Below, piece by piece: positions 41,621 to 50,151 of a DNA stretch of 64,000 nt. Both the position numbers and the translations under genes were made by a program. The DNA comes from JANMCE01 sp031410595 (lineage in GTDB: Bacteria > Actinomycetota > Acidimicrobiia > Acidimicrobiales > Ilumatobacteraceae). Position 1 is the first letter of the stretch, and every line of letters begins with the position of its first letter. The notes below the pieces were generated by a model that had not been told where the DNA came from, did no database searches, and saw only the letters and a program-made list of their open reading frames with translations. The DNA lies in NCBI GenBank assembly GCA_031410595.1, contig JANNZM010000076.1, positions 20,196 to 84,195 on the forward strand, in the 5' to 3' direction.

Positions 41621-42819
41621 GCCGCTATCTCGGTCTCCGTATCGGCGAGCGTGACACCGTGATCTCCGGCATCGGTCGCTCGGCTGTCGGCCGCAAACTC
41701 GGTCGTACGGGTCTCTCGCTCACGGTCGAGTCCTGCCTTCAAGCCATCGCCGATGCCGGCCTCACTCGTGATGATATTGATGGCCTCTCGACGTATCCGG
41801 GCTTACAGGATGCTTCGCCCGGCATGTCGCCCTGCGGAGTCAGCGACGTGCAGGATGCGTTGCGCCTCAAGCTCAACTGGTTCTCCGGTGGTGCAGAAAC
41901 CCCGGCCCAGCTCGGCGCTGTCTTCAACGCCGTTGCCGCCGTTTCGGCCGGGCTCTGCAATCACGTTCTCGTGTATCGAACCGTCACCGAGTCGTCCGCT
42001 CAGACCGCAACGCGCAGGGCCAGCGTCGTCGGTTCCGGTGCAGCGCGTGTCGGTGGATTCATGCAATGGATGGCCCCCTTCCAAGCCGTGTCGGCCGCCA
42101 ACTGGATCGGCGCCTACGCCCAGCGATACATGCACGATTTCGGATTGACCAAGGAACAACTGGGCCAGATCCCGCTGAATCAACGTCGTCATGCCCAGCG
42201 CTACGACAAGGCCATCATGCGTGATCCGCTCAGCATGGAGCAGTATCTCAACGCCCGCATGATTTCCTCGCCCCTCGGTCTGTACGACTGCGACATCCCC
42301 TGCGACGGCTCGGCCGCGGTCGTCGTCTCCCGCGCCGATTTCGCGCCTGACCTGCCCAATGTGGTGCGCATCGAAGCGATCGGCTCGGCGCTCACCGGCC
42401 GCAATTCGTGGGATCAGCGCCCCGATGTCACGGTCTCTGCCGCTCACGACGCGGCGCCTATGATGTGGGCGCGCACCGACCTGAAGCCCGCCGACGTCGA
42501 CACGGTGCAGCTCTACGACGGGTTCTCGTTCCTCACCATCACCTGGCTCGAAGCCCTCGGGTTCTTCCCCAAGGGCGAAGCCGGCCCGTGGCTCGAAGCA
42601 GGCGAAGCCCGTATCGGGATCGGCGGCGAACTGCCGTTGAATACCAACGGCGGTCAACTCTCCGGCGGACGGCTCCACGGCTACGGCTACCTCTACGAAG
42701 CCTGCGCCCAACTACGCGGCATCGCCACGGGCCGCCAAGTAGAGGGCGCCGAAGTTGCCGTCGTCGCCGCCGGTGGCGGCCCCCTCGGCGGCTGCATGCT
42801 CCTCACCAAAGATCGCTGA
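41617..42819 (+). CDS. Thiolase-fold protein, Ltp2/SCP-x-type (lipid-transfer thiolase or aldolase)
   Basis: A 400-residue thiolase-fold protein. VISGIGRSAVGRKLGRTGLS opens it; ADAGLTRDDIDGLSTYPG, AVSAGLCNHVLVYRTV, LYDCDIPCDGSAAVVVSRAD, LYDGFSFLTITWLEALGFF and NTNGGQLSGGRLHGYGYL follow. The position of the usual nucleophilic Cys of thiolases is not conserved in an obvious way, but Tyr/Asp-rich LYDGF and GGRLHGYGYL match Ltp2-like aldolases, which act with a DUF35 partner. Likely last step of side-chain removal, releasing a short acyl-CoA. Coupled to the DUF35 gene. Confidence 0.88.
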   Translation: MSRYLGLRIGERDTVISGIGRSAVGRKLGRTGLSLTVESCLQAIADAGLTRDDIDGLSTYPGLQDASPGMSPCGVSDVQDALRLKLNWFSGGAETPAQLGAVFNAVAAVSAGLCNHVLVYRTVTESSAQTATRRASVVGSGAARVGGFMQWMAPFQAVSAANWIGAYAQRYMHDFGLTKEQLGQIPLNQRRHAQRYDKAIMRDPLSMEQYLNARMISSPLGLYDCDIPCDGSAAVVVSRADFAPDLPNVVRIEAIGSALTGRNSWDQRPDVTVSAAHDAAPMMWARTDLKPADVDTVQLYDGFSFLTITWLEALGFFPKGEAGPWLEAGEARIGIGGELPLNTNGGQLSGGRLHGYGYLYEACAQLRGIATGRQVEGAEVAVVAAGGGPLGGCMLLTKDR

Positions 42820-42857
42820 CGCTCCATCTGTGGTGGCTTCGAGTTTTCACCGCGCTG

Positions 42858-44306
42858 CTACGCGTGGCCGTAGAGCCTTCTGAGGTCGACGAGTTGCACA
42901 TCAGAGCGTCGGCTGATGGCGCGCTCGAGTTCTGCTGTGAACCCGGCGCGACCGACGAGGAGTCGTTTCACTGACGCAGCGCCACGTTCGCCGAGCAGCA
43001 TTGCGACGGCATCGAGGCGATCAAGCTCGGTCACTCCGACCCGTTCAGTTCCGGCCTTGACCTCGCCGATCGCATGCACCTGATCCTTGCCGTGCGGCCC
43101 TGGTTCAAGGGCGACGAGGTCGAGCTGGAACCGGTTCCCGCCGGCCGACAGGGTGCCGGAGCCGACAGATCGTGGATTGCCACCAATCTCATCCGGCTTG
43201 GCAAAGGCGAGCGCCCATTCCGCTGCCATCCATTCGAGGTGAGGACCGTAGATCAACCGCGCAACGCGCTGTCGCGTGTCACGTACGACATCGCTTGCGA
43301 GTCCTCGGTTCAACCGACGTTCTTCGGGTTCGATTACGATTCGGTGGAGTCGCAACATCGGTTCACTCAAATGAATCGTCGAGCGACCGACGTGAAACGG
43401 ATCCGGCCGATGTTCGATCCAAGCTCCGTCGGCAAGCACTTTGAGCGGAAACGTCAACGCAGCATCGGCCCGACCGACCGCGGCCGCTATCTCACCACGC
43501 CGATGATGGCCATCGGCGACCGCAGCCAGCACACTCCAATACAACGCCCGATCAGCAAGCACCGTGTCCTCGCCGACGAGCACACGACCCTCACGGTAGA
43601 GCGGTGAGCTTGGGTTGAGGACATGCTTCGCCAACCAGCTGTCAACGTCTCCTCGCTTTGGTGCGCATCCGGCAAGCGGGAGGTAGCCCGGTGTCCCCCC
43701 GACCAGCGCATGAAGTCGGAAGGCCGCATCGAGGTTGTCGGCGAGCCCCCAATAGGCAGCGGCGTCCCGGTAGCCGAACGGCCCGACCGCTAACTCCAGC
43801 GATGCTCGGCCGCGAAGCGGTGCATCGCCTGCAAGTAACTGCCTGATCTGCGAGTAGGACGAGCCACAGAGGATGAGCCGCGTTCGGCTCTCTCGCGTGC
43901 CCTTCGGAGAAAGCAGGGACTGGATGATCGACGGGATCTCTGGCGATGTGTCAACGAGATACCCGAACTCGTCTATTGCCACTGTTCTGATGGTTTCGTC
44001 GTTGGTGGCGAACAGCGCCCGCATCGCCGTCGCCCAGTTGGGAAACGAAATGTTCGGCGTTCCACTCCACGCCGACCACGCTTCGGAGAAGGTCAGGAGA
44101 TTTTGCGTCGATGACTGCTGGAGCGCCTGCCAATAGAATCCGCCGGTGGCTTGGCTCAGGGCTTCGAGGAGCGCCGTCTTTCCCTGCCGTCTACGTCCGT
44201 ACATAATCGCCAAACCGGCGGTTGGTACAGGTGGGTTCGTGTAGGCGATGAGGGCATCCCACTCCCGACTACGGCCGAACAGCCAAGATGGTGCTTCTAT
44301 TGTCAT
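42858..44306 (-). CDS. Archaeal-type AAA ATPase with C-terminal DUF234/nuclease-like domain
   Basis: A 482-residue protein. LFGRSREWDALIAY and IMYGRRRQGKTALLEAL form the Walker A region; TVAIDEFGYLVDTSPEI is Walker B; RLILCGSSYSQI is the sensor strand. A winged-helix follows, then a C-terminal domain with LDLVALEPG ... HAIGEVKAG, the DUF234 form with a PD-(D/E)xK-like core. Such ATPases are common near mobile and defence DNA; their role is poorly known. It cuts between the thiolase pair and the CoA-transferase of one catabolic cluster, so insertion is likely. A -10-like box gives a leaderless message. Confidence 0.88.
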   Translation of the reverse strand: MTIEAPSWLFGRSREWDALIAYTNPPVPTAGLAIMYGRRRQGKTALLEALSQATGGFYWQALQQSSTQNLLTFSEAWSAWSGTPNISFPNWATAMRALFATNDETIRTVAIDEFGYLVDTSPEIPSIIQSLLSPKGTRESRTRLILCGSSYSQIRQLLAGDAPLRGRASLELAVGPFGYRDAAAYWGLADNLDAAFRLHALVGGTPGYLPLAGCAPKRGDVDSWLAKHVLNPSSPLYREGRVLVGEDTVLADRALYWSVLAAVADGHHRRGEIAAAVGRADAALTFPLKVLADGAWIEHRPDPFHVGRSTIHLSEPMLRLHRIVIEPEERRLNRGLASDVVRDTRQRVARLIYGPHLEWMAAEWALAFAKPDEIGGNPRSVGSGTLSAGGNRFQLDLVALEPGPHGKDQVHAIGEVKAGTERVGVTELDRLDAVAMLLGERGAASVKRLLVGRAGFTAELERAISRRSDVQLVDLRRLYGHA

Positions 44307-44313
44307 TCCACTT

Positions 44314-44319
44314 ATTGTA
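44314..44319 (-). promoter_or_regulatory. -10 box of a leaderless promoter for the ATPase gene
   Basis: TACAAT on the minus strand is a near-consensus -10 hexamer. Exactly 7 bases separate it from the ATG at 44306, the distance from -10 to transcription start, so the message probably begins at the start codon. TGTAAGTT-CAGC-TACA nearby hints at a partial inverted repeat. Confidence 0.5.
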
Positions 44320-44358
44320 GCTGAACTTACATAGGGATGCAGCTCGACGGCAATGTGC

Positions 44359-45567
44359 TCAGCCGAGGGCGCCGGACTCGCGAAGGGCAGAGATGTCGTC
44401 CCATTCCATGCCGGCGTTCATGAGTAGCTCCTCGGTGTGTTGACCGAGTTCGGGGGAGGGGCCTTGGGGCACCGTCGGGATGTTGTCGAAGTGCATCGGG
44501 GCCGAGACGATGCGGAATTCGACGCCGCTGTTGTCGGTGATGGTCGGCAGGTAGCCGTTGGGGCCTACCTGGGGGTGCGAGTGCACTTCCTTTACGTCGA
44601 GCACCGGGGCCCAAACACCACTGAAGTTGGCGAGCCGGGCCTTCCACTCCTCCAACGTCGACTCAGCGAAGATGGCGTCGAGTGTTCGGACGCATTCCTC
44701 TCGGTTGGCGTAGCGCACGCCCATGTTGGCGTAGCGCTCATCGGCGACCAGCTCGGGGCGATTCATGACGCCACACAGTTCGGCCCAGAAACGGTCGGCC
44801 TGCAGCAGCACCAGGTACAGCCAGCGATTGTCGGCGGTGCGATACCAGTTCACGACGGGGTTGCTGGGCGAGACACGCTTGGACATCATCGGGCTCGCTT
44901 GGTACGGCGCGCTCACGAGGTCGGGCGACATTGACCACATGGCGGTGTTGAGCAGCGAGACGTCAACGATCGAAGGTTGGCCAGTGCGCTCACGCTTGAA
45001 CAGGGCGGTAGAGATCGCACCAGCCAGCGTGGTGCCACCCTGCAGGTCGTAGAACGCCGGGGGCTGCTGTGGGGGAGCGTCGCCGTCAGTGGAGTCCTGC
45101 AGGCGCTTGGCGAAGCCTGAGGACGCCCAGCCGCAGGCCAGGTCATAGCCGCCAGTGTTTCGCATGGGGCCCTGATCGCCCCAACCGGTACCGCGGGCAT
45201 AAATGATCTTTGGGTTCACCGCCCGCAGGTCTTCGACATCGAGGCCAAGCTTCTTGCGCACGTTTGGCAGATAGCTGGTGAGGAAGACGTCGCTGGTGGC
45301 CGCCAGGGTGCGAATGACCTCCGCGCCACGGGGGGTCGTTAGGTCGACGGTAATGCTCAACTTGCCCCGATTGGGGATCTCGTTGAAGGGGTTCGGGCCA
45401 TTTTTGGGCAGGTTGAGCAGATTCTTGAGCGCTCGCTGCGGGTCACCTGTGGGGGGCTCAACCTTGATCACTTCGGCGCCGAGATCGGCAAGGATCGCCC
45501 CGGCTGCGGGTACGAACGTCCACGCGGCAACTTCAAGAACACGGACACCTTCGAGCGGCTTTGACAT
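44359..45567 (-). CDS. CaiB/BaiF (family III) CoA-transferase
   Basis: A 402-residue CoA-transferase in normal order. LEGVRVLEVAAWTFVPAAGAI, LGAEVIKVEPPTGDPQRAL, NRGKLSITVDLTTPRGAEVI, SDVFLTSYLPNVRKKLGL and GGYDLACGWASSGFA, the last with the likely catalytic Asp. It would move CoA between carboxylic acids and so activate a side-chain acid without ATP. ATG 45567 is preferred to an in-frame TTG six bases earlier because GGGGGA lies 8 nt before it. Divergent from the MaoC pair across an operator palindrome. Confidence 0.92.
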   Translation of the reverse strand: MSKPLEGVRVLEVAAWTFVPAAGAILADLGAEVIKVEPPTGDPQRALKNLLNLPKNGPNPFNEIPNRGKLSITVDLTTPRGAEVIRTLAATSDVFLTSYLPNVRKKLGLDVEDLRAVNPKIIYARGTGWGDQGPMRNTGGYDLACGWASSGFAKRLQDSTDGDAPPQQPPAFYDLQGGTTLAGAISTALFKRERTGQPSIVDVSLLNTAMWSMSPDLVSAPYQASPMMSKRVSPSNPVVNWYRTADNRWLYLVLLQADRFWAELCGVMNRPELVADERYANMGVRYANREECVRTLDAIFAESTLEEWKARLANFSGVWAPVLDVKEVHSHPQVGPNGYLPTITDNSGVEFRIVSAPMHFDNIPTVPQGPSPELGQHTEELLMNAGMEWDDISALRESGALG

Positions 45568-45626
45568 GAACAAATTCCCCCTGAAATCTGCGGACGGCCC
45601 GGTCTCGCCGCACTGAGGATTTCAGT

Positions 45627-45642
45627 CTGACACAAGTGTCAG
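45627..45642. promoter_or_regulatory. Operator palindrome CTGACAC-AA-GTGTCAG
   Basis: A perfect inverted repeat CTGACAC / GTGTCAG in the divergent gap between the CoA-transferase (start 45567) and the MaoC pair (start 45709). The core TGACA-CAAG-TGTCA matches the sites at 38117, 21823 and 63499. GGTACGTT follows directly on the plus strand, with TACGTT as possible -10. A lone half site TTGACAC occurs further right at about 45667. Confidence 0.7.
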
Positions 45643-45708
45643 GTACGTTCCCCTGTGTACCGTCGTTGACACTGACTATCCGCCCGGGGGCGGGGAGAAG
45701 GACAGAAC

Positions 45709-46191
45709 ATGGCCGTCGAGCGTTTTCCCATTGAGGCATCACACATCTTGATGTTTGCCCGTGCGATTGGGGATGAGAACCCGGCCTACACCGACGCAGC
45801 ATCCGACGCGGCCAAGGCCCTTGGCGGAGTCATTGCCCCGCCAACGTTCACCATGTCGGCTACCCAGTTCGACCCCGCGGCCATGCTCCGCCCCAAGCTC
45901 GACGAGCCCTGGTTCGGTTCAGGAGCAACGCCGTCGGGTGCCGAGATTGCCCGCACCGGAGCGCTGCATGCCGAGCAGCACTTTGAGTACTTCCGCCCGG
46001 TTCTGGCCGGCGAAGTGTTGACCCTGACCGAGCGTGCCGGTACCACGTGGACCAAGATGTCCAAAAGCGGCGGGAGCCTCGTCTTTGACGAACGGTTCCA
46101 TGACTACTGCTCAGCAGAAACAGGCGATGTTGTGGTGACCGCCCGATTCGTCAGCGTCATTCCCATTCCGGCGCCATCCTCGGAGGCATGA
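45709..46191 (+). CDS. FAS1-like/MaoC N-terminal-type dehydratase subunit
   Basis: A 160-residue hotdog-fold protein. HILMFARAIGDENPAYTD and VIAPPTFTMSATQFDP are the typical N-terminal half of MaoC-type hydratases, and HFEYFRPVLAGEVLTLTERAGTT the central strand pair. It lacks the catalytic D-x(4)-H of the active subunit, which the next gene supplies. The two would form a heteromeric enoyl-CoA hydratase like ChsH1/ChsH2 or HadAB. Only one base separates its stop from the next ATG. Confidence 0.88.
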   Translation: MAVERFPIEASHILMFARAIGDENPAYTDAASDAAKALGGVIAPPTFTMSATQFDPAAMLRPKLDEPWFGSGATPSGAEIARTGALHAEQHFEYFRPVLAGEVLTLTERAGTTWTKMSKSGGSLVFDERFHDYCSAETGDVVVTARFVSVIPIPAPSSEA

Positions 46192-46192
46192 C

Positions 46193-46603
46193 ATGACCAT
46201 CGAACTTCAGGTTGGCGATTCCCGTACTGAGACGGTGCTCGAAAACATTTCTCGCACCCGCATCGTCATGTATGCCGGGGCGTCGGGTGACTACAACCCG
46301 CTTCACTCTGACGAGATCTACGTGACCCAGGTTGCCGGTTATCCGACGGTGTTTGCCCACGGCATGCTCAGTATGGGTGCCACCGGCAAGGTACTGACCG
46401 ACTGGGTCGGGGCTGGCAAGCTCAAGCGCTTCGGTGTTCGCTTCGTCAACCAGGTATGGCCCGGCGACGACTTGGTCGTCACGGCCACGGTCGATGCCTT
46501 GCACGACGAGGATGGCCGACCCGTCGCGGACTTCACCGTCACCACGTTGAACCAACACGGCAAGCCTGTTGTTACCGGGACGGCTACCGCTTTCCTCGAC
46601 TGA
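46193..46603 (+). CDS. MaoC-family dehydratase subunit (catalytic)
   Basis: A 136-residue hotdog protein with the hydratase 2 motif: YAGASGDYNPLHSDEIYV contains the Asp and His of D-x-N-P-x-H. VFAHGMLSMGATGKVLTD is the substrate-tunnel helix, and VRFVNQVWPGDDLVVTATV the following strand. Paired with the upstream protein it would hydrate a 2-enoyl-CoA to the 3-hydroxyacyl-CoA. Convergent with an SDR after 22 nt. Confidence 0.92.
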   Translation: MTIELQVGDSRTETVLENISRTRIVMYAGASGDYNPLHSDEIYVTQVAGYPTVFAHGMLSMGATGKVLTDWVGAGKLKRFGVRFVNQVWPGDDLVVTATVDALHDEDGRPVADFTVTTLNQHGKPVVTGTATAFLD

Positions 46604-46625
46604 ACCGACACTCTCACGAGGCCAG

Positions 46626-47402
46626 TTACCGCATACCACCGTCGACGGGCAGAATGGCACCGGTGGTCCAGCTGGACGCGTCACTGGCGAGGTAGAGGGC
46701 GGCACCGATGACTTCGTTGGGCTCGCCCGGGCGTTGCATGGCGAAGGTGTCGCGCATGTTGGCGCGCACCGAGTCGAGATCCCACGCCTCGGCGATGTCG
46801 GTGAGGAAAGGGCCGGCCTGAATGCAGTTGACCCGCACGGAAGGGCCGAAGGCGTGGGCGAAACCAATGGTCATGGCATTCAGCCCGGCCTTGGCCGCGG
46901 CGTACGGAATGATGGTCGGGGCGGGCCGCACGGCACCGCCACTGGAGATGTTGATGATCGATCCACGACCGGCTTCAGCCATGCGCGTGCCGACGTTGGC
47001 CATGAGGCGGAACGGGCCCTTTAGGTTGACGTCGAACACCTTGTCGTAGAGCGCCTCGGAGTGATCGGAAAGTTTGCCGTAGAGCGGGGACATGCCGGCG
47101 TTGTTGACCAGCACGTCGAGGCGGCCGAAGCGCTCGTAGACGGCGTCAACCATGGCGTCGATCTGGTTCCAGTCGCCCACATGGCAGCCGATAGGCATGG
47201 CCTGGCGATCGGTCGTGGCTTCGATCTCGCGGGCGAGTTCCTCGCAGTTGGCCAGCTTGCGGCTGGCGATGACGACGTGGGCGCCAACCGCCGCAAACGC
47301 CTTGATCATCTCCCGCCCAAGGCCACGGGAACCGCCCGTCACGAGAACCACGCGATCGGTCAGGAGGAACAAGTCGCGAGGATCAGCAATCGGGTTCGTC
47401 AC
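46626..47402 (-). CDS. SDR-family oxidoreductase
   Basis: A 258-residue SDR: VTGGSRGLGREMIKAFA, VIASRKLANCEE (Arg, NADP-type), NNAGMSPLYGKL, INISSGGAV and YAAAK. RPGEPNEVIGAALYLASD and LPVDGGMR finish it. Start at GTG 47402 gives an N-terminal MTNPIADPRDLFLL before the fold. Convergent with the MaoC pair, and divergent from the sugar epimerase. Confidence 0.9.
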   Translation of the reverse strand: MTNPIADPRDLFLLTDRVVLVTGGSRGLGREMIKAFAAVGAHVVIASRKLANCEELAREIEATTDRQAMPIGCHVGDWNQIDAMVDAVYERFGRLDVLVNNAGMSPLYGKLSDHSEALYDKVFDVNLKGPFRLMANVGTRMAEAGRGSIINISSGGAVRPAPTIIPYAAAKAGLNAMTIGFAHAFGPSVRVNCIQAGPFLTDIAEAWDLDSVRANMRDTFAMQRPGEPNEVIGAALYLASDASSWTTGAILPVDGGMR

Positions 47403-47548
47403 GGCCGAAGCCTACGTGCCGGTCTTCATTGCATTGTGGTCGAAGCGGTCTTCCCCGCGGTGCTCGAGACACCCACCCAAGCTCGCCGCTTTCGTCGGCT
47501 CCATCGCCTAGCATGCGGGCTCAATTCTGGAGGGTGATCCCAACCCAA

Positions 47549-48085
47549 ATGCGGTCGAGTATTCTTGCGGGAGTAAGCCACGTGACGCTCTCTCCTCGGA
47601 CGGATGAGCGCGGACAATTGACGGAGGTCTTTCGCTCGCGTTGGATCCCAGACTTTCAGGCCGTGCAATGGAATGTGGTTCGGTCCGTTCGTTCCACCCT
47701 TCGAGGAGTCCATTGCCACGTCGATCACACCGACTACCTCACGATGATCGACGGTTCCATGATGCTCGGGCTTTACGACCTTCGGCCCGGATCACCTACC
47801 GAGGGCACGGGGGAGCTGCTGACGCTGGATGCTGCCATGTCCTCGGTCCTCATCCCGCCCGGAGTCGCCCATGGCTTCTACTTCGAGCACGCGGCCACGC
47901 TGCTCTGCGGCGTCTCGCACGAGTGGAACCCAGCCGATGAGCTCGGTTGCCGGTTCGACGACCCCGAACTCGGCTTGGCCTGGCCATCGTTCGAGCCTTT
48001 GCTCTCTCCTCGGGATGAGCAGGGAGGTTCACTCAGCGAGCTTCGCCACCTCGTGCGAGCAGCATTCGCAACACTCGATTTCTGA
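47549..48085 (+). CDS. dTDP-4-dehydrorhamnose 3,5-epimerase-like cupin protein
   Basis: About 178 residues from ATG 47549 (in-frame GTG 47534 and ATG 47513 are alternatives; GGAGG lies near 47530). PRTDERGQLTEVFRSRW and STLRGVHCHVDHTDYLTMIDGSMMLGLYDLRPGS match the RmlC family, with the His of RGVHCH as the usual active-site base. SSVLIPPGVAHGFYFEH is the cupin strand and SHEWNPADELGCRFDDPELGLAWP the C-terminal segment. It would epimerise a nucleotide-linked keto sugar. It overlaps the convergent glycosyltransferase 3' end by 53 bases. Confidence 0.85.
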   Translation: MRSSILAGVSHVTLSPRTDERGQLTEVFRSRWIPDFQAVQWNVVRSVRSTLRGVHCHVDHTDYLTMIDGSMMLGLYDLRPGSPTEGTGELLTLDAAMSSVLIPPGVAHGFYFEHAATLLCGVSHEWNPADELGCRFDDPELGLAWPSFEPLLSPRDEQGGSLSELRHLVRAAFATLDF

Positions 48086-49175
48086 CGGCGCGGTCACGCA
48101 TTCGAACGGCTCGGGTCGCGGCGAGTTCCCGAAACATCTCGTTTGCGTGGTCACGCTCACCTAGCGCCTCGGCGGCGTAGGTCTCTTGGGCCTTTCGTTC
48201 TGCCTCAACCCGGTGCAGTTCTGCCGATTGTCGAGCCAATTCCGCCGTCGTTCGGTCAAGCTCGACCTGAAGCGCTGCGAGTTGCAATTGGACGCCTGTT
48301 AGCTGATGAGCGGCTTGGCTGGCCTCGCTGGCGGAGTGGACTCGTTCGGCGGTCCAACGATCGCGTTCTGCTTGGACGCCGGCCAGTAGCTGCGTGAGCA
48401 CAATCTCGGAGCGACGGGCGGCCGCGGCCGAACGCCGGAAGGCTGCGATAGCGTCGTCCCGGAATGATTTCCGACCCTCGTCCGTTGCCAGCCGATGTGC
48501 CCACATGGCCACTTCGTCAGCACGCTGCTGGGCAGTCATCGCCTGCCGAAGGGTGTCGGGGAAGCGCAACACGGTCAACCGGTCGGCCGCACCGGCACGG
48601 CACCACGGCTGGGAAAGGAACTGCTGCACCATGTACTGGTCGGTGTAGGTGCCCGTCGGGGTCGACCGCCAACCGTAGGGTAAGCGGCGGTAGGCCTCCA
48701 GCGTGTGTGCGAGACCGGTAAGGCTGACCAAGCTCATGGCAAACTCAAGGCGTGCGGTCTCCGGATCCGCGAAATCAACGGGGTCACTGCACAGGGTGCC
48801 ATGCTCGTTGATGTAACCGGGCGCACCATGGGTGAAGTCGAGTCGGGCGAGCGCATCGAGCATCACCTCGACATGCTCCGGCAGCATCAGGTCGTCGTCG
48901 GAAAGGTACGTGACGATGTCCGCCGCCCCAACGCTCGAAAGATAGCGGTCGCGGTGCGGTTCGCCCGTGCGACCAGCCTTAGGTAGATCGAGAAAATCAA
49001 TCCGATTGTCAGCGGCGATGAACTCGGCCATGACATCTCGGGTGTCATTTCCAACGCCATCGCCTAACACAGCGATTCGCACATCAGACACGGTTTGCTG
49101 CTGAGCGCTACGAATTGCATGGGGCAGCATCAGTGCATGGTTGTGCGTTGGAATCATGATGATTGCCCGGCTCAT
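48033..49175 (-). CDS. Glycosyltransferase family 2 with C-terminal coiled coil
   Basis: A 380-residue GT-A glycosyltransferase. IIMIPTHNHALMLPHAIRSA and VRIAVLGDGVGNDTRDV start the nucleotide-binding half; TYLSDDDLMLPEHVE contains the DxD metal motif. Residues about 255-345 are low-complexity helical with heptad-like Ala/Leu/Glu pattern (AALQVELDRTTAELARQSAE), a probable coiled coil, and the last 20 residues are very basic. It may act with other sugar enzymes nearby. Its ATG overlaps the stop of the upstream Gfo/Idh/MocA gene. Confidence 0.88.
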   Translation of the reverse strand: MSRAIIMIPTHNHALMLPHAIRSAQQQTVSDVRIAVLGDGVGNDTRDVMAEFIAADNRIDFLDLPKAGRTGEPHRDRYLSSVGAADIVTYLSDDDLMLPEHVEVMLDALARLDFTHGAPGYINEHGTLCSDPVDFADPETARLEFAMSLVSLTGLAHTLEAYRRLPYGWRSTPTGTYTDQYMVQQFLSQPWCRAGAADRLTVLRFPDTLRQAMTAQQRADEVAMWAHRLATDEGRKSFRDDAIAAFRRSAAAARRSEIVLTQLLAGVQAERDRWTAERVHSASEASQAAHQLTGVQLQLAALQVELDRTTAELARQSAELHRVEAERKAQETYAAEALGERDHANEMFRELAATRAVRMRDRAVRNRVLRMLLARGGEAR

Positions 49176-50080
49176 GCCAGGCCCGCTATGACTCGGGCGG
49201 ACGCTATAGCTGCAACGATGCGCGTAGCGTCCTCGGCCGAACTGACCGGTCGTGGCCCGCCATCGAGATAGCCGACAAAGGCCCGCAGCTCAGCCAGTAG
49301 TGGCAATTCCCCGGACACCGGGACGATCTCGCACGCCAGCGCGCCATCAGGGGCGCGGTGATACACGCTCGCCGCGTCCCCCCACCCGCCGTCAAGCACC
49401 GCCGTCGCCTCGCTGCCGAGCACTTCGATCCTGCGTTCGGCCCGACTGCTGCGGCTTGAGATGTGGAGGTGATGCCAGGCGATCGATGTTCTGCCACTGA
49501 CCGTGAGATCGAGGTGCCGCCCACGTCCAGAACAGACTGCGACTTCAGGCAGAGGCACTTCGCCGAGGATCTCCAGCGCGATCGATAGGTCATGGGGAGC
49601 AAGAATCCCCGCAGCGTCCACGTCGTCGTGGGCAGAGTCGCCGTCGATGCGAACCGTTCGTAGTCCTTCGGGCGTTCCCAGCCGACCTCCTCGCAGCAGC
49701 TGGCCGAGGGTTCGGACGCCGGCCACGTAACGCCACTTGTCCATGACGAAGATTCGGTCGCCTGCCCGTTCGGTGAGTGAGCGGGCCGACGCCAGGTCAG
49801 TGACGAACGGCTTCTCGACAAAGATCGCGACGCCAAGCGGCAAGACCGACTCAATGATCGAAGAATGCAGCGATGTCGGAACTGCGATCACTATGCCATC
49901 CACCGCCGGGAGTTCTTCGATGTCGTGAACGATCGTCTTGGCGCCACCGAACAAGGCGCGATCGCTAGAGCCCGGACTGTTCGGCACCACGACATGCACT
50001 TGGCACCCTAACTGCCGAAGGTCACGAAGGATGTTTGCGCCCCATCGTCCGCAGCCGATAAGTCCGATGCTCTTACTCAT
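49172..50080 (-). CDS. Gfo/Idh/MocA-family oxidoreductase
   Basis: A 302-residue NAD(P)-dependent sugar oxidoreductase. IGLIGCGRWGANILRDLRQLG is the Rossmann motif, GIVIAVPTSLHSSIIESVLPL and AIFVEKPFVTDLASA carry the conserved EKP. MDKWRYVAGVRTL and ILAPHDLSIALEIL (His-Asp) complete the active site. Together with the glycosyltransferase and epimerase it suggests a small set for a modified sugar. ATG 50080; GGAGA lies 13 nt upstream, so translation may be modest. Confidence 0.88.
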   Translation of the reverse strand: MSKSIGLIGCGRWGANILRDLRQLGCQVHVVVPNSPGSSDRALFGGAKTIVHDIEELPAVDGIVIAVPTSLHSSIIESVLPLGVAIFVEKPFVTDLASARSLTERAGDRIFVMDKWRYVAGVRTLGQLLRGGRLGTPEGLRTVRIDGDSAHDDVDAAGILAPHDLSIALEILGEVPLPEVAVCSGRGRHLDLTVSGRTSIAWHHLHISSRSSRAERRIEVLGSEATAVLDGGWGDAASVYHRAPDGALACEIVPVSGELPLLAELRAFVGYLDGGPRPVSSAEDATRIVAAIASARVIAGLA

Positions 50081-50151
50081 GGCGTCTGCTGGGTCTCCTT
50101 CCGTGCTTGAGACGGGAATCGTACGTCTGCCAGGTTGGAAGATACGGACCG

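Noticed and set aside
41803..42711. Long minus-strand open frame opposite the thiolase-fold gene
   Set aside because: The plus strand encodes a full Ltp2-type protein coupled to its DUF35 partner; the minus reading shows no motif or ribosome site.
42819..42858. Rho-independent terminator between convergent genes
   Set aside because: No stable GC hairpin followed by a T tract here; the same is true of the other convergent gaps I checked (10629, 27040, 46610, 60690).
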